From: Gonapodya prolifera JEL478 | Lineage: Eukaryota; Monoblepharomycota; Monoblepharidomycetes; Monoblepharidales; Gonapodyaceae | Direction: 5' to 3' | Length of the DNA: 64,000 bases | Assembly: GCA_001574975.1 (NCBI GenBank) | Contig: KQ965767.1 | Span: 178,455-242,454, forward strand | Shown here: positions 1-9,800 of the stretch, in pieces | How the letters are laid out: every line of letters starts with the position of its first letter | Position numbering within the stretch: position 1 is the first letter of the stretch | The notes under the pieces: model-generated | What the model was told of the DNA's origin: nothing | The model's database searches: none | The model's input: the letters and a program-made list of their open reading frames with translations, nothing else | Translations under genes and position numbers: made by a program

Positions 1-8
1 GCGGTACG

Positions 9-584
9 GTGATGCTTTACGTTAAGGAAGCTCATCGCAAAGGGGACAGTACCAAGTTTGCTTCCTACTGGGCTGGCCCTTACACCGTTACGGAACAAGT
101 TACGCCTGTCACCTACCGTCTTGTGCATGTTCGCACTGGTCGACCGGCTCTTGCTCACGTGACTCGCCTTCGAAAGGTGCCGGCGTACATTCCGCCACCG
201 GATGCACAAACTGCACTGGCAGCGACCGCTTCATCTCTTGAGGAGGACTGGTCGTCTCCCGCGGGATCTGCCAAGGATATGCCAAACGCCCTCGGTTCCC
301 CTATCGGTTCACATGCTGATGGTAGACCACAATACGAAATGGAACACATTTGGGCGAAACGTGGTCACGGCAAGAACACGCAGTACCTTGTAAAGTTTCG
401 AGGCTATGATGATCCTGAATGGACATTTGCCTACGATATCCAAGGTAAAGCTATGATCAAGGAGTATGAGCGACTGAACTTTCCGGGGAAAGTTAAAAAG
501 CCTCGTGCTCCGAGACCTCCAGTCACTTCCTCAGAACGCAAAGCGTCTCGGAAAAGTGCTCATGTGGCCCGGAACAGGAATTAA
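9..584 (+). CDS. Pol C-terminus: integrase tail with chromodomain (partial)
   Basis: The frame is open to the left edge and ends at 584. The first ~60 residues resemble the GPY/F region of Ty3-type integrases: the segment KFASYWAGPYTVTEQV contains the GPY motif, followed by a basic strand. After a low-complexity linker comes a chromodomain-like stretch around residues 108-155 (YEMEHIWAKR, then YLVKFRGYDDPEWTF). That spacing is typical of chromodomains, including the aromatic YLVKF-GY-D-WTF cage residues. The last ~35 residues are basic. This part of Pol binds chromatin and the donor DNA ends. The Met given is only the first in the window, not the true start. Confidence 0.8.
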   Translation: MMLYVKEAHRKGDSTKFASYWAGPYTVTEQVTPVTYRLVHVRTGRPALAHVTRLRKVPAYIPPPDAQTALAATASSLEEDWSSPAGSAKDMPNALGSPIGSHADGRPQYEMEHIWAKRGHGKNTQYLVKFRGYDDPEWTFAYDIQGKAMIKEYERLNFPGKVKKPRAPRPPVTSSERKASRKSAHVARNRN

Positions 585-877
585 TTCTGTTTCGGTGGGG
601 ACACCTCTTTACAGGAAGGGGCGATCTCTCTCAGCCACTTCGCGTTTTATTATTATGGTCCACCTTTACTCTTACAGATTGGTGTCCCGAAAAGGATCTA
701 CTTGTGATGGGAGTTTTTACCCCAAGGGTTTCTCCTATGAGGGCTGTCAAACCGTGCCTGTATGAGTTTGCGGTCTGACCGATGATGTTTTTTTTCCCAA
801 TGGGTTTTGCATGTCGGGGTGTACATGGTCTGAACATACTCCTGGTGCGGACACCAGCCTTCCATAAGGAGGGGAGG

Positions 878-1115
878 TGTAGTGGAACTAACACTCGAAG
901 GGGTTAGTAGGAACTACTGAAGCCTTGGGTAGGATGGGGCATAAAGGTAGCTTCAGGCACCACTATTTATATGTTCAGAAGCCTCATCGAGCTAGACCAA
1001 TACACATCTATCTCATATACTACCATCTCTCTCTCCGTCCGATCCTCTCTAGTCCCGCGCTGCTACTTACCCTTTGGATAACCCTAGGAGGCTGATCGAG
1101 TATCAGTTCTACCAC
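878..1115 (+). repeat. 3' LTR (approximate limits)
   Basis: It starts TGTAGTGG directly after a purine tract (AAGGAGGGGAGG), the usual polypurine primer site. It ends near CTACCACA, whose reverse complement TGTGGTAG loosely matches the start. A TATA-like TATTTATATG lies near 964. The length of about 238 bp is normal for fungal chromoviruses. The right limit is an estimate because no second LTR is in the window. Confidence 0.55.
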
Positions 1116-2205
1116 AGTGCTGATTGGTGGGTTCAGGTGCTAAAGGCTGTAGAAGAGAAGATGAAGGGCATGGGGAAATCTTTTCATGTCAAATATCAAG
1201 TTGTGGGCCAGGTTGATACCTCCAGGTCTGTTCATGTTTCATCTCTAGTTGCGGTTGCCTCAGATGAAGACAAATCGTTGAATGATTGCACAACCACGTA
1301 GCGCCTCGGCAGTGTCTCACTCTGCAGTGTTCACTTTGCTCCCATTGAACACCATCTTGGAAGCCTATAGTTACATCATTATTGATGCTTTTAACGTAAC
1401 TCATGTAGTTCAAATCATAATCTTCAAGCTTATCTCTTGCAAAGCCCTCGCTCAAACTCAGTGTGTGAAGATCACTTGCTCGATCCTTTTCAAAGGTTGC
1501 AATGAACTCGCGTGACGACATCCGCAAAATTGATAGGCGACGTTTGCTCAAGATAGGGAGTACGTGTTGTAAGACCTCGCTTCAATAGTCATGCTGGAGC
1601 TAGTTTTCAGTCAAAGCTCACGAGAGAGATTTTACCATGGCAGTAGACGGAGAGCTTTCTTATTTTGGCTTGAGCAAACTATCAACAGTAGTTTGTTTGA
1701 GGTTATTATTAATTTCTACGCGCAAGAACAGTTGTGTCTTGCGAATTCATCGGATTCCAAGTGCGTTGGCGGGGTGATGATTTAATTACGACCACCAAGG
1801 TCCTCACTGCCAACTCCTGTCAGCCCAAGTCGCTGAAAGTGGACACCTTCGTCGTTCAATTACATTGGTAATCGTCTTATTTTCACACCGCACATCACCA
1901 AAAGAAAGAAAATGCTAGTCTTTTCGGGATCGACCAAACGTCTGCACCAGGATCGCCACCCGCACCTCCAAGAGAACCATCCGGGAAATTGAGAGAGCAA
2001 CGTTGGGGTTTGAGCTCCGCCTTCGCTGAGGTTTGAGGTGCTTTGCTGCCGCTCCACTGATGGCAATCCCCGGAAATCTCCTCCAGACGAGTACTATCCT
2101 CCGCTGCCGAAAAGAAGAACCACCCATACCATGTCGCCTTTGACCGCTCGCACACCGATTTTTCCAAATCTGATTGTCTCTCATCCACACACCTCCCCAA
2201 CTCCC
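1116..2205. other. Intergenic stretch, no confident gene
   Basis: This lies between the LTR and the 3' end of the endosulfine gene. A 120-codon minus-strand reading frame (1189-1551) has a reasonable amino-acid mix but no recognised motif and no clear splice partners. It may be a fragment of a lost gene. The part next to 2205 would hold the 3' UTR of the endosulfine gene. Confidence 0.4.
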
Positions 2206-3152
2206 TCAGGCCATCTCCTCATCCTCCGCGGCATCCTCCTTCTGCTCCTTGGCCAGACCGCTCTCCCTCCCCGTACTCTTTGCCAGCCCTGCACCTGCGC
2301 CCGACCCATTTACTCCCTGCGCTGCTGGTGCCCCCTGCGCCGGAACAGCCACGGCAGCATGCCCCGGCTGAGCGACCTGCAAATGCGCGGGTACAGAGTG
2401 CGGGATCCGGTCAGGTACGGGATGGGCGGATCCGACGTCGGAGGGTTTGGCACGACCGGCTTGGGAGAGGGCGTAGTCGCCGGAGTCGAAGAATTTACGG
2501 TCGCTGCCCTGCGGGGGAGTGGGAGGGAGGGGTTAGAGGAGGGAAAAGAGGGAGAGATGTCTCGGTGTCGAATCCGTAGTGGTGCTCTCGTCGGACTTCG
2601 CCATATTTCGGCCTCCTTTTGGACGCCTTGACCTCCCACAACCAACCTTCTACATCAACAGATCGCCATCCACCCCCCACCCACCCCCCTTCCCCCCGCG
2701 CTCAAGCATCCATTGAATCTGACATTGCGGTCTTGTCAGACTTCGCCGTGTTTCCTCCCCCCGTCGGACGCCACCGTCCAATACCTTTTCGATCCACTGT
2801 TCTTGAACACCCCGCCCCTCCTCGTCAAAGAGACGACGTTTCCACAGTCCAATATGTCTCCCACCTCCCATCTCATCTCCACTCTCCAATCGTCGCCTCC
2901 CATCTCCTTTTAACTCACTTTCAACCTCCCCGCCAACAAATCGCCCTTCTTTGGAGGTAGCCGTCCGTACTTTTGGTAGAACACGCGTTCCTCCTCCGAG
3001 AGTTTCTTTCGTGTGGAGTTGAGTCGGGTCCAGCCACGGTGGGGTAATGAACGAGTGTTAGTGGGGAACGAGAAGAACTGGAAAGACCCAGCACGGGCAC
3101 TCACCGAGACGTCAACAGGCGGACCCTTCGCTGCAGGCTTCGGTCTCTGCAT
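2206..3152 (-). CDS. IGO1: Endosulfine/ARPP-19 family protein (Igo1-like PP2A-B55 inhibitor)
   Basis: Three exons, read right to left: 3105-3152, 2919-3005 and 2206-2508, giving 146 residues. All splice phases are 0. Donors are GTGAGT; acceptors are GAAAG and CCCGCAG. The core matches the family: KLSEEERVFYQKYGRLPPKK, then, across the second junction, DRKFFDSGDYALSQAGRA. The FDSGDY block is the signature. In yeast and animals its serine is phosphorylated by Rim15/Greatwall, which turns the protein into an inhibitor of PP2A-B55; this controls entry into mitosis or quiescence. The Ala/Gly-rich, acidic C-terminus (ends EDEEMA) is poorly conserved, as usual. The second intron is about 410 nt, several times the local norm, and contains a duplicated segment. 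Head-to-head with the hydratase gene, 500 bp between starts. Confidence 0.9.
2577..2772 (-). repeat. Duplicated ~50-bp segment inside the second IGO1 intron
   Basis: 2577-2628 and 2724-2772 share a core (TCGGACTTCGCCATATTTC against TCAGACTTCGCCGTGTTTC) and the end GGACGCC. Read on the gene strand, both give similar peptides around RPKGGRNMAKSD and RPTGGGNTAKSD. They could be a relic or alternative exon, or just a tandem duplication that lengthened the intron. The match is modest, about 16 of 19 bases in the core. Confidence 0.4.
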
Positions 3153-3652
3153 GTCTTAGATGGCTGGATGAGTGACGGAAGGTGGCCGCGGTTTTCTGTG
3201 TTGTTGAGTTCACGCAGGTGGGGAATGCGAGATCGTGGAGAGCGCCGCAAAGACGGAGGAGTCAGAGAAGGCGATGCAGTGAGAAGTTGCGATGGAAGCG
3301 ACCGCGCTGAGGTGTGGAAAAAGTTGTTTGCGTGAAGTTTTGAACGCGGATGATTTTCGGGTGAATTCTGGACTCAACCCATGGATTCAATATCAAATTC
3401 AAATATCAGAACACGTGCGGTTTCGTGTCGTTTCTTCACAAGAAAATGAGTTGGAGACAGTGAAATGAAAAGACGTGATGCATTAGAGAATACCCTACAC
3501 TTGACACGAAATATTTCACGCGGATAAACTATGGAAAACGGGAGCTGATTATTCGAAAGTATATTTCGCTTTTGATATGGGCGTTAAAGTAGTAACCTAC
3601 TATAAAGTCGGTAAGAAATGAACCGGATTCCCGAACGGAAACACTCCCCACC
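3153..3652. promoter_or_regulatory. Shared divergent promoter of IGO1 and the enoyl-CoA hydratase gene
   Basis: 500 bp separates the two start codons. A TATA-like TATAAAG at 3601-3607 lies about 46 bp before the hydratase ATG. The stretch 3340-3600 is AT-rich with no open frame, as expected for a fungal promoter. No TATA-like box was obvious on the IGO1 side. Confidence 0.5.
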
Positions 3653-5306
3653 ATGGCAGCACCCACACCGCGCGTCGACAACTTCACGCAAATCGCTTAC
3701 TCTGTGACACCCGACGGTGATTTCTCCCTCCCCCTCCCACCTTGCCGCGCCCTGCCCTATTCATTCTGATACCATTGCGATCGGCCCGTTGAACTTTGAA
3801 GGAATCGCGATCGTCTCACTAAACCGGCCCAAGTACCGGAACCCCATCGGACGGACGTGCACGCTGGAACTCGATGCGGCGTTCACGGCTGCGTGTAATG
3901 ACGATGCTGTGAAGGTCATCATCTTGGTGGGTTGTGTTGTTGGGACCATTTTGCTTCCGTCGATGTGAATCACCAACGCACACCGTTTCATTCGTGTGAT
4001 GTAAAAAGAGGGGAGAGGGGGACTCTTTTTCTAGCGGACATGACCTCGGAACACCTGACGAGAAGGTGTGTTGAGGACAGACCATCTTCACTGGAATACG
4101 GACACCCCATAAAACATACCGCCACGTCCCCCCCATCTCTGCAGAAAGACGCCACCGTGAGCAAGCTCCAAGCAGACGGGTTCCGGGGCGATTACGAACG
4201 GTGGAGCTATCTCGGTGAGCGTCTCCTCCCGCCGTACCTTTGTGCACACGTCACACCCAACTGAAAACCACGTGCACTCTCGACGACTCAACGCCACCGT
4301 GACGCAGACGTCGACATGTGCCTTAAATGGTGGAACATGCGAAAGCCCTTGATTTGTGCCGTCAAGGGGGTGAGTCCTGCTAAAGTCCTGTTGGCCCGAC
4401 CGTTTCCCCTCCCAGTTAACATCTTCTACCGCCCACTACTTCGATAACAGTACGTCGTGTACCACGCCTTTGCAGTCATGGCTATCGCGGACATAATTAT
4501 CGCGGCGGATGACGTGAAGTTGATGCCGTCGTTGGGTGAGTTTCGGGATGGGACCGAGATGTGCAATTGAAGAACGCGGAGGTGTTAAGGCACGAATATG
4601 AGCGACGAGCTGGAGGACGAAGATGGGACCCTACTCCCTTTTTTTTTTTTTCTCTTCCCTTTTCCGTTCTTTCGTCCTCCTCATTCCCCGCTCAGACTAA
4701 CCCCTTCCCCCTCCCCCCCAGTCGAATTCACCTCCCTCCCCTGGGACCTCAACCTCAACATCCGCAAAACTAAAGAACTCCTCTACTCCCAACGCTTTAT
4801 CCTCGCCGACGAGGCCGAGGAGCTCGGGATCGTGAACCGCATCGTGCCGCGCGGGAAGGAAGATGAGGAGGCGTTGGGGTTGGCGCGAATCATTGTTAAA
4901 ACGGTGAGTTTTGATCACAGTTTACTTCAGGGGAAGGTGACATGATAGTGTGCTGGAACTGGTGTGACGTTGTGTTCAGGACCCGTTCCAGTTACGGATG
5001 ATGAAACTGGCGGCGAACCAGGCTGCTGATTCGGCCGGGTACAGCGTCAACATCAGGAGCTCGCTCTCTCACTGGACAGCCTATCGTGCAAGGTGAGGCT
5101 CCATTTTAAGTGACCGGTTCCTGGTTGAGCACACGTTCTAAAATGCGCATTCATTCTGTGCCGGCAGCTCAACAGACCCTGCATCCAACGCTGTTGCTAC
5201 GGGATCGAAGCGTTTCGCGCCGATCAAGGAGAGCGAAAAGGAAGACGTCATGTACTGGTCGCGGACGGCGCCGAAGGCGAGGAAGGGAGAGCGGGGGAAA
5301 TTGTAG
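3653..5306 (+). CDS. Enoyl-CoA hydratase/isomerase (crotonase) family protein
   Basis: Nine exons, all phases consistent: 3653-3716, 3802-3926, 4009-4065, 4145-4214, 4308-4369, 4451-4535, 4722-4903, 4980-5092, 5168-5306; product 298 residues. The crotonase fold is clear: IAIVSLNRPKYRNPIG near the N-terminus, VIILRGEGDSFSSGHDLGT forming the first oxyanion-hole loop and CoA site, then KPLICAVKGYVVYHAFAVMA at the second oxyanion-hole position, and a LADEAEELGIVNRIV helix. The GHDLGT version of the usual AGADL motif is common in actinobacterial EchA proteins and a fungal subgroup. The usual catalytic glutamates are not obvious, so the substrate and even the reaction (hydration, isomerisation or other) stay open. 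No peroxisomal SKL-type ending is seen (ends RGKL). The third exon start rests on homology, with an AAAAAG acceptor. Confidence 0.88.
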
Positions 5307-5808
5307 TGGTGTAAATTCGATGGAGTACCTAAGTAAATAAAGCGCATATAGCACGCAGGAGGATATTCAATTTCTTGATTGCTGTGAACTCTGGCCGGCG
5401 GTCGTTTCTGTACGAGTCGATCTTGTCGACCCTCTGAACGGATGTTCCAGTCACCAAAGGCGAGGTATTATCCTTTGGAGGTGGCGAACTAAAGAAGGAT
5501 GGGGTTTTTTGTGCGGGCTCTTTGTGGAAACGAGAAATTGACTTTTCAGAAGAAAATTAATAGATTCGTGCATGTGATCTCGCTGTACATTCCGACACAT
5601 CCAATTTTCACAGCGTACCCTTCAGGGCCTCAAAGTGACATTATACCTTTTAATACAATATCTACAGTAATTCGAAGCCTTTTCAGCTTTGTAACTCGGT
5701 GATTCCGACCAGGTCCGAGGCAACAGGGAGACAAGCTTTCAACAGATCGATCCAACTCAAAAACCTGCGCATCCAAGCTCAAATCTTCCCCAAGACGCTT
5801 CCATCGAG
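5307..5808. other. Intergenic stretch, nothing recognised
   Basis: The 3' UTR of the hydratase gene and the promoter of the next gene would lie here. A small T-rich frame at 5499-5702 has no supporting features. Confidence 0.5.
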
Positions 5809-7451
5809 ATGGCCCAACTCACCGCGCCCACCCCTCTCAGCCAGCTGCTGCTCGACCACTTGGCTGGTCAATACGGCAAAGACATCATGCAGCGGTTCCG
5901 GCGTTCCACAAATGAGGAACTCGTGCCCCTCGCGCAGGCCGGGGACGAACCCGTCGACGCATACGTCGACAATAGCGACGTGAACCCAAAGACAGACGAT
6001 ATCCTGGCCAAATTGAAGGAGGATGTCGGGCGTGGTCACGTGCAAGCCAAGGCGCTTTCGAGCACCTCAACACTGTTCCGGAGTGGGTCGATATGGCGAG
6101 AGTTAGGCGGGGACAGGTGAGAAGCCAGTTTGTGAGGGGATGTTGAGCATAAGGCGGTGTTGTCCGACAGGTTTTGACATTTTTTTGAAACGATGACTCA
6201 GAACGTTTACTTCAGCTTTGTGGAGGTCTTCAATCTGCTTTTCCTTTACGACTCACTCGTTGGTAAGTGGGACGGAGCATGGTTTGCGTTTTCGACGCCT
6301 AGAGTACTGACTCTCGACTGTTCGTGACAGGGACCGGATCGCCCGACTTCAGCAAAATTCTCTTAGCAACGGGGTACATGCTACTCACAAGCGCGTGAGA
6401 TCCATCGAGTAGGAGACGGCCTAATCCAACCCATTCCTCAACGGATTCCACTTCTCAGGAATACCAATGTAGAACCCAATGTACCTCCACGCATGGGCAA
6501 AGTCCTCCCTCTCCTCATTGGAGCAACTGAACCCAGAGACGGGAACTGCATGAACGGCTGGACGCAGATGGCGAGCAGCGTGGCGAAGTTCTGGAGCTGG
6601 TTGATGGGGAGGATCACTTCGGCGTTCGAGGCCCATTTGGCTTGAAGGCGGCGGCGGACGGACGCGTGCAGGAAGCGGACGCGGACGATTGCTTGCCATG
6701 CATCGCTGTCTGGTCCGAGTGCTAAGAGAGTCGGAAATGGGAGGTGTTGGATGGTTTGGAAGCTTGAGACAGGAAAACCCGACGTACCGTCATCGGTCAT
6801 GCAGTTCACCACCCAGTGTGCCGTCTCTACAAGTCGCCGAAATGTTTGACGGTTTGGGCTGGACATGCCGTCTCCTGGCTTTTCAGCCAGCGCACGAAAC
6901 TGAACACACCGCCTCCCACACCTCACCAGCCTCATCAAACCCGACGCCAGCACAATCCGCCTCTCCAACACAGTCCTGCGCGGGGCGGCCATCGGTCTCT
7001 CCAACATGCAAGAAAAGCGCCGCAGTGCGTGGATCGTGTCCAAGAAACCCGAAGGCGTCACGGCCCGGTTCGAGCTCGACTACAAGAGCAACTTCCTCAC
7101 GCTGACGCAGGTGGCGCGGATTTTGATCGGAGACCAGTTTTGCGACTTTGTGGGCTACCCGAAGAGGAAGGAGATCCCGCCTTATAGAGTCCTGGGTCGC
7201 GTATCGTTGTTCTTAGTTCTGTTCTTTACGCGGTTCCTGAGGTTGTCGAGCTGGTTGCTTGCGTGTGAGTGAAGATCGCTGCGTTGTATCCTTGGAGGTT
7301 TTTGGCTGATTACGATCTCGTCTCGACATGATTAGTGAGCATCAGGTTCAGGAAAACCTTCTATTTGAACCGTTACATCGAGATTCTTGGCGAGAGGCCG
7401 AAATTCCTGCTTAAGCACGACCCAACGACGTACGCAAATGGGAAGGAATGA
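5809..7451 (+). pseudogene. MpaB/DUF2236-family (ER-bound oxygenase-like) gene broken by an internal inversion
   Basis: N-terminal exons are on the plus strand: MAQLTAPTPLSQLLLDHLAG from 5809, then FVEVFNLLFLYDSLVG, then a piece ending FSKILLATGYMLLTSA near 6400. The C-terminal part is also plus: LIKPDASTIRLSNTVL, ARFELDYKSNFLTLTQVARI, LIGDQFCDFVGYPK, a hydrophobic helix and LGERPKFLLKHDPTTY, stop at 7451. The expected middle is on the minus strand between 6413 and 6876: TFRRLVETAHWVVNCMT, RVRFLHASVRRRL, PINQLQNFATLLAICVQP and EEREDFAHAWRYIGFYIG, in the order known for DUF2236 proteins (relatives of the MpaB oxygenase and latex-clearing proteins). Two single-base shifts also separate neighbouring blocks. 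The middle cannot be expressed with the ends in this arrangement. Family assignment rests on motif order recalled from memory. Confidence 0.6.
6413..6876 (-). other. Inverted internal segment of the MpaB-like gene, bounded by a 10-bp inverted repeat
   Basis: AGGAGACGGC at 6413-6422 recurs as its reverse complement GCCGTCTCCT at 6867-6876. The intervening ~445 bp carries the central exons of the MpaB-like gene on the opposite strand, including one normal intron (donor GTACGT, acceptor TCTTAG). The repeat ends coincide with the points where homology changes strand. This is the expected footprint of an inversion at short inverted repeats. Confidence 0.6.
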
Positions 7452-8774
7452 GAGAGAAAGGGTTTCGTCTGTAGAGCGCGATACCACAGGCCGTGTTACA
7501 TTGATTGTGAGTAGTAAAAGTTTGGAAATCCCGTTGTCTCCAAGATTAGATTAATGCAGTTGTTTTCAAGTCACTCCAAATTCGATTAAACCGGCTTTCT
7601 CTGTATATAAGATCCCGCTGGCGTGGTTTAGAATACATGTGCAGTAAGCGGATCATATTCGACAAGCACCATTGGGAATAACTTTGGACCCAGTTGAGTA
7701 AATGAGTTGCGATCTTTAACTTCTCTGGCAAGTGTCAGAGAAGGGGGCACACAAAAGTCAGCTCCGTCAACGTTGGCCCATAAATCGCTCTTGGTGACTG
7801 AAATAATTAACCGAGCGCTTGCTGACGATTTCCCCGCCAGAGCCCACAGAAGATCTCTCGAAGAACCGCAGTTCTCTTTGCGAAGTGGATGTCGTTTCAT
7901 GTACATTGCATACGAAGACTCCAGATCGCCACAGCTCGTACCAAAAAGCCCACTCGTAGTCTCCTTCCCCGCTTCGTGTTCGAAAAATTTACGAACTGCA
8001 CCTCATCGTTGCAATAACAAAACTTCTCGGGTTTGGCCGTGCAGAACGCACAAAAGATCGCTACGTCACCGTGGCTCATGACCATGAATCTTCATCGCTG
8101 TACCTTGGAACGTACGATAAGCGACCCAGCGCTTGTTGGTGGCTCTGGTGATTCCAAGAAGCTGATCACTTATAGTCCTTCTTTCCATATCCAGGCAACA
8201 TTTGTTGATTGAATGCGCGCTTGATTGGTCGAATAAGTCTGCGAGCTGTCGCCCTTCGCGATGTTCGAATTGATTCGTTTGTGCCAGAAAGACACGTGAC
8301 CAGCTCCTCCATCTCACCCAGTTCAAATGCATGAGTCGAGAAAAACGCACGAAACATTTTCATATGTCGAAAGAGCATAATTAAAATCTAAAAGTGGCGA
8401 AATAGACAGGCCGAGCAGAGCGTACCAATAACTTTGTCACGGCACAGGCAGGTGTTGCAAAGGAGCTGGTTGTGAGGGAAAAATAGGCGGAGTGGTCGCT
8501 CACCGAGTTGCGAGCCTTGGGACTCGAGACATCCCCCCTCCTCGCCCACTGCGTTCGCTCTGCAAGTAACGCGTTGAACGTGGTTCAGTTCCAGCGGGCG
8601 AGAGTCGTGCCTTTGTCCCGCTCCCCTTTTGCTTCCGCTCGTGTCGCACCGGAACCTTTTCTTTCCACTGCATCTGTCATTACATGCATTACATGCATCA
8701 CATAATTACATTACATCGCGTACTCTCTTCCATGGAAAGCGTTTGGCGGCAATGTGTTACATTGGTGTATACCA
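7452..8774 (-). other. Possible minus-strand gene (about 7628-8378), unrecognised
   Basis: Three overlapping minus-strand frames (8066-8350, 7897-8085, 7628-7906) look weakly coding. One has a cysteine cluster, IFCAFCTAKPEKFCYCN, that could bind a metal. They lie in different frames without convincing introns between them, so this could be a decayed gene or chance. The rest of the interval (8379-8774) shows nothing. Confidence 0.25.
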
Positions 8775-9632
8775 TTACAATCCTATTGGAATCATTTTAC
8801 AACTCTTCACAAGACCGAGAGACCGAAATCCGAGCTTCAAATAAAGTTCCCTTGCTCCACCGTTTTCTGGATCCACCTCCAGGAACACTCTCGTGGTCAC
8901 GCCTGGTCCGGAGTCGCGAACCATCTCCGCAAGAGCGGATCTCAGTGCCCACGAAGCAACCCCCCGTCTCCTGTGCCTCTCCCCCGTCACGACCATGATT
9001 GCCAGCAGGGCATGTTCGTCGACTTCACTCAACGCCAGGCGAAAGAACGCGACGTGGAACCCTGCCTCGCCGGATTCGTCGCGGGTTAGGAACACGGTGT
9101 GACCGGGGGCTTCTCCAAGCATGGCGGCGGTCCTTTTACGTAACCAGTCTAGCGGCTCTACCGAGCCAAAACTGACGCCTAGCGACATAATGGCGGTTTG
9201 GTCGAGCGGTGAAGCCGTCGCGCGATGCAACGCGTAACCTTGAGGAGGTATCTCTATAGCCCACTGGGATACGTCGGTGGTGGTCCATGTGGCCTCCATA
9301 ATAATATCAACCTCCTGTTCGACCCTCCACCCGTCTCGTGCCGCCAATACATCCTGCCAAACTTGTGGCGATGGAGTAGCCAATGCGTCGATGCGGACAC
9401 AGATCCCTGGTGGCAGGTCACCGAGAATGGATTCCACCTCCTTGATGGAATTCGCCCTTGGTGCGTAAAAGCTGTTGCTGTCGTAATGTTGGGGGTTTTT
9501 CGGATTCCGAACGAGAACGTTGCACAGGGCCCCGCTTATTTCATGCGATGCAGGATTTGCGGTGAATGAGAGCGCGTAGGCAATTCTGACACGAAGGAAA
9601 GCAGTGATGGCGGTGGGTGGAGCGAGTTCCAT
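8775..9632 (-). CDS. GNAT-family N-acetyltransferase
   Basis: A single uninterrupted frame of 285 residues. The C-terminal half is a GNAT domain: a beta strand HALLAIMVVTG runs into the acetyl-CoA pyrophosphate loop GERHRRRGVASWALRSAL (residues ~205-225, R-x-x-G-x-A type), then VFLEVDPENGGARELYLKLG, the usual N-A-x-x-L-Y-x-x-x-G-F motif. The N-terminal ~130 residues are less typical and may be a second, degenerate GNAT lobe. Substrate unknown. Being intronless is unusual among its neighbours, but the frame is clean. It lies downstream of the ILVBL-like gene on the same strand. Confidence 0.85.
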   Translation of the reverse strand: MELAPPTAITAFLRVRIAYALSFTANPASHEISGALCNVLVRNPKNPQHYDSNSFYAPRANSIKEVESILGDLPPGICVRIDALATPSPQVWQDVLAARDGWRVEQEVDIIMEATWTTTDVSQWAIEIPPQGYALHRATASPLDQTAIMSLGVSFGSVEPLDWLRKRTAAMLGEAPGHTVFLTRDESGEAGFHVAFFRLALSEVDEHALLAIMVVTGERHRRRGVASWALRSALAEMVRDSGPGVTTRVFLEVDPENGGARELYLKLGFRSLGLVKSCKMIPIGL

Positions 9633-9800
9633 CGAACACTATCAATCGGCACTCGCCGCAATGTTTTGCCGTTCCTTGTCCAATATCATCGTAAGATTTC
9701 CACAGAAAGAACACAGCTGTAGCTACTACCGCTAGACTTTTTCACGATTACGGGACCAATCGCCCATCTTACCAAAACCACAAACTCGGCACCTCAATCC

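Larger units (their letters stand above)
1..1115 (+). mobile_element. 3' part of a Ty3/mdg4-type chromovirus LTR retrotransposon
   Basis: The window opens inside the element. Visible parts in order are the end of the pol reading frame (integrase C-terminal region plus chromodomain, 9-584), a non-coding 3' stretch (585-865), a purine tract (about 866-877) and a 3' LTR (about 878-1115). The chromodomain places it with chromoviruses, the fungal and plant Ty3 branch that uses this domain to choose integration sites. The 5' LTR, gag and most of pol lie outside the window, so wholeness cannot be judged; the visible end looks well preserved, suggesting a fairly young copy. The insertion edge at about 1115 is estimated only from the imperfect match between the two LTR termini. 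Confidence 0.8.

Noticed and set aside
6438-7061. A 207-codon minus-strand frame as a separate gene
   Set aside because: Only 6423-6866 has family-like motifs; its right third is antisense to plus-strand exons of the same family. It is explained by the inversion.
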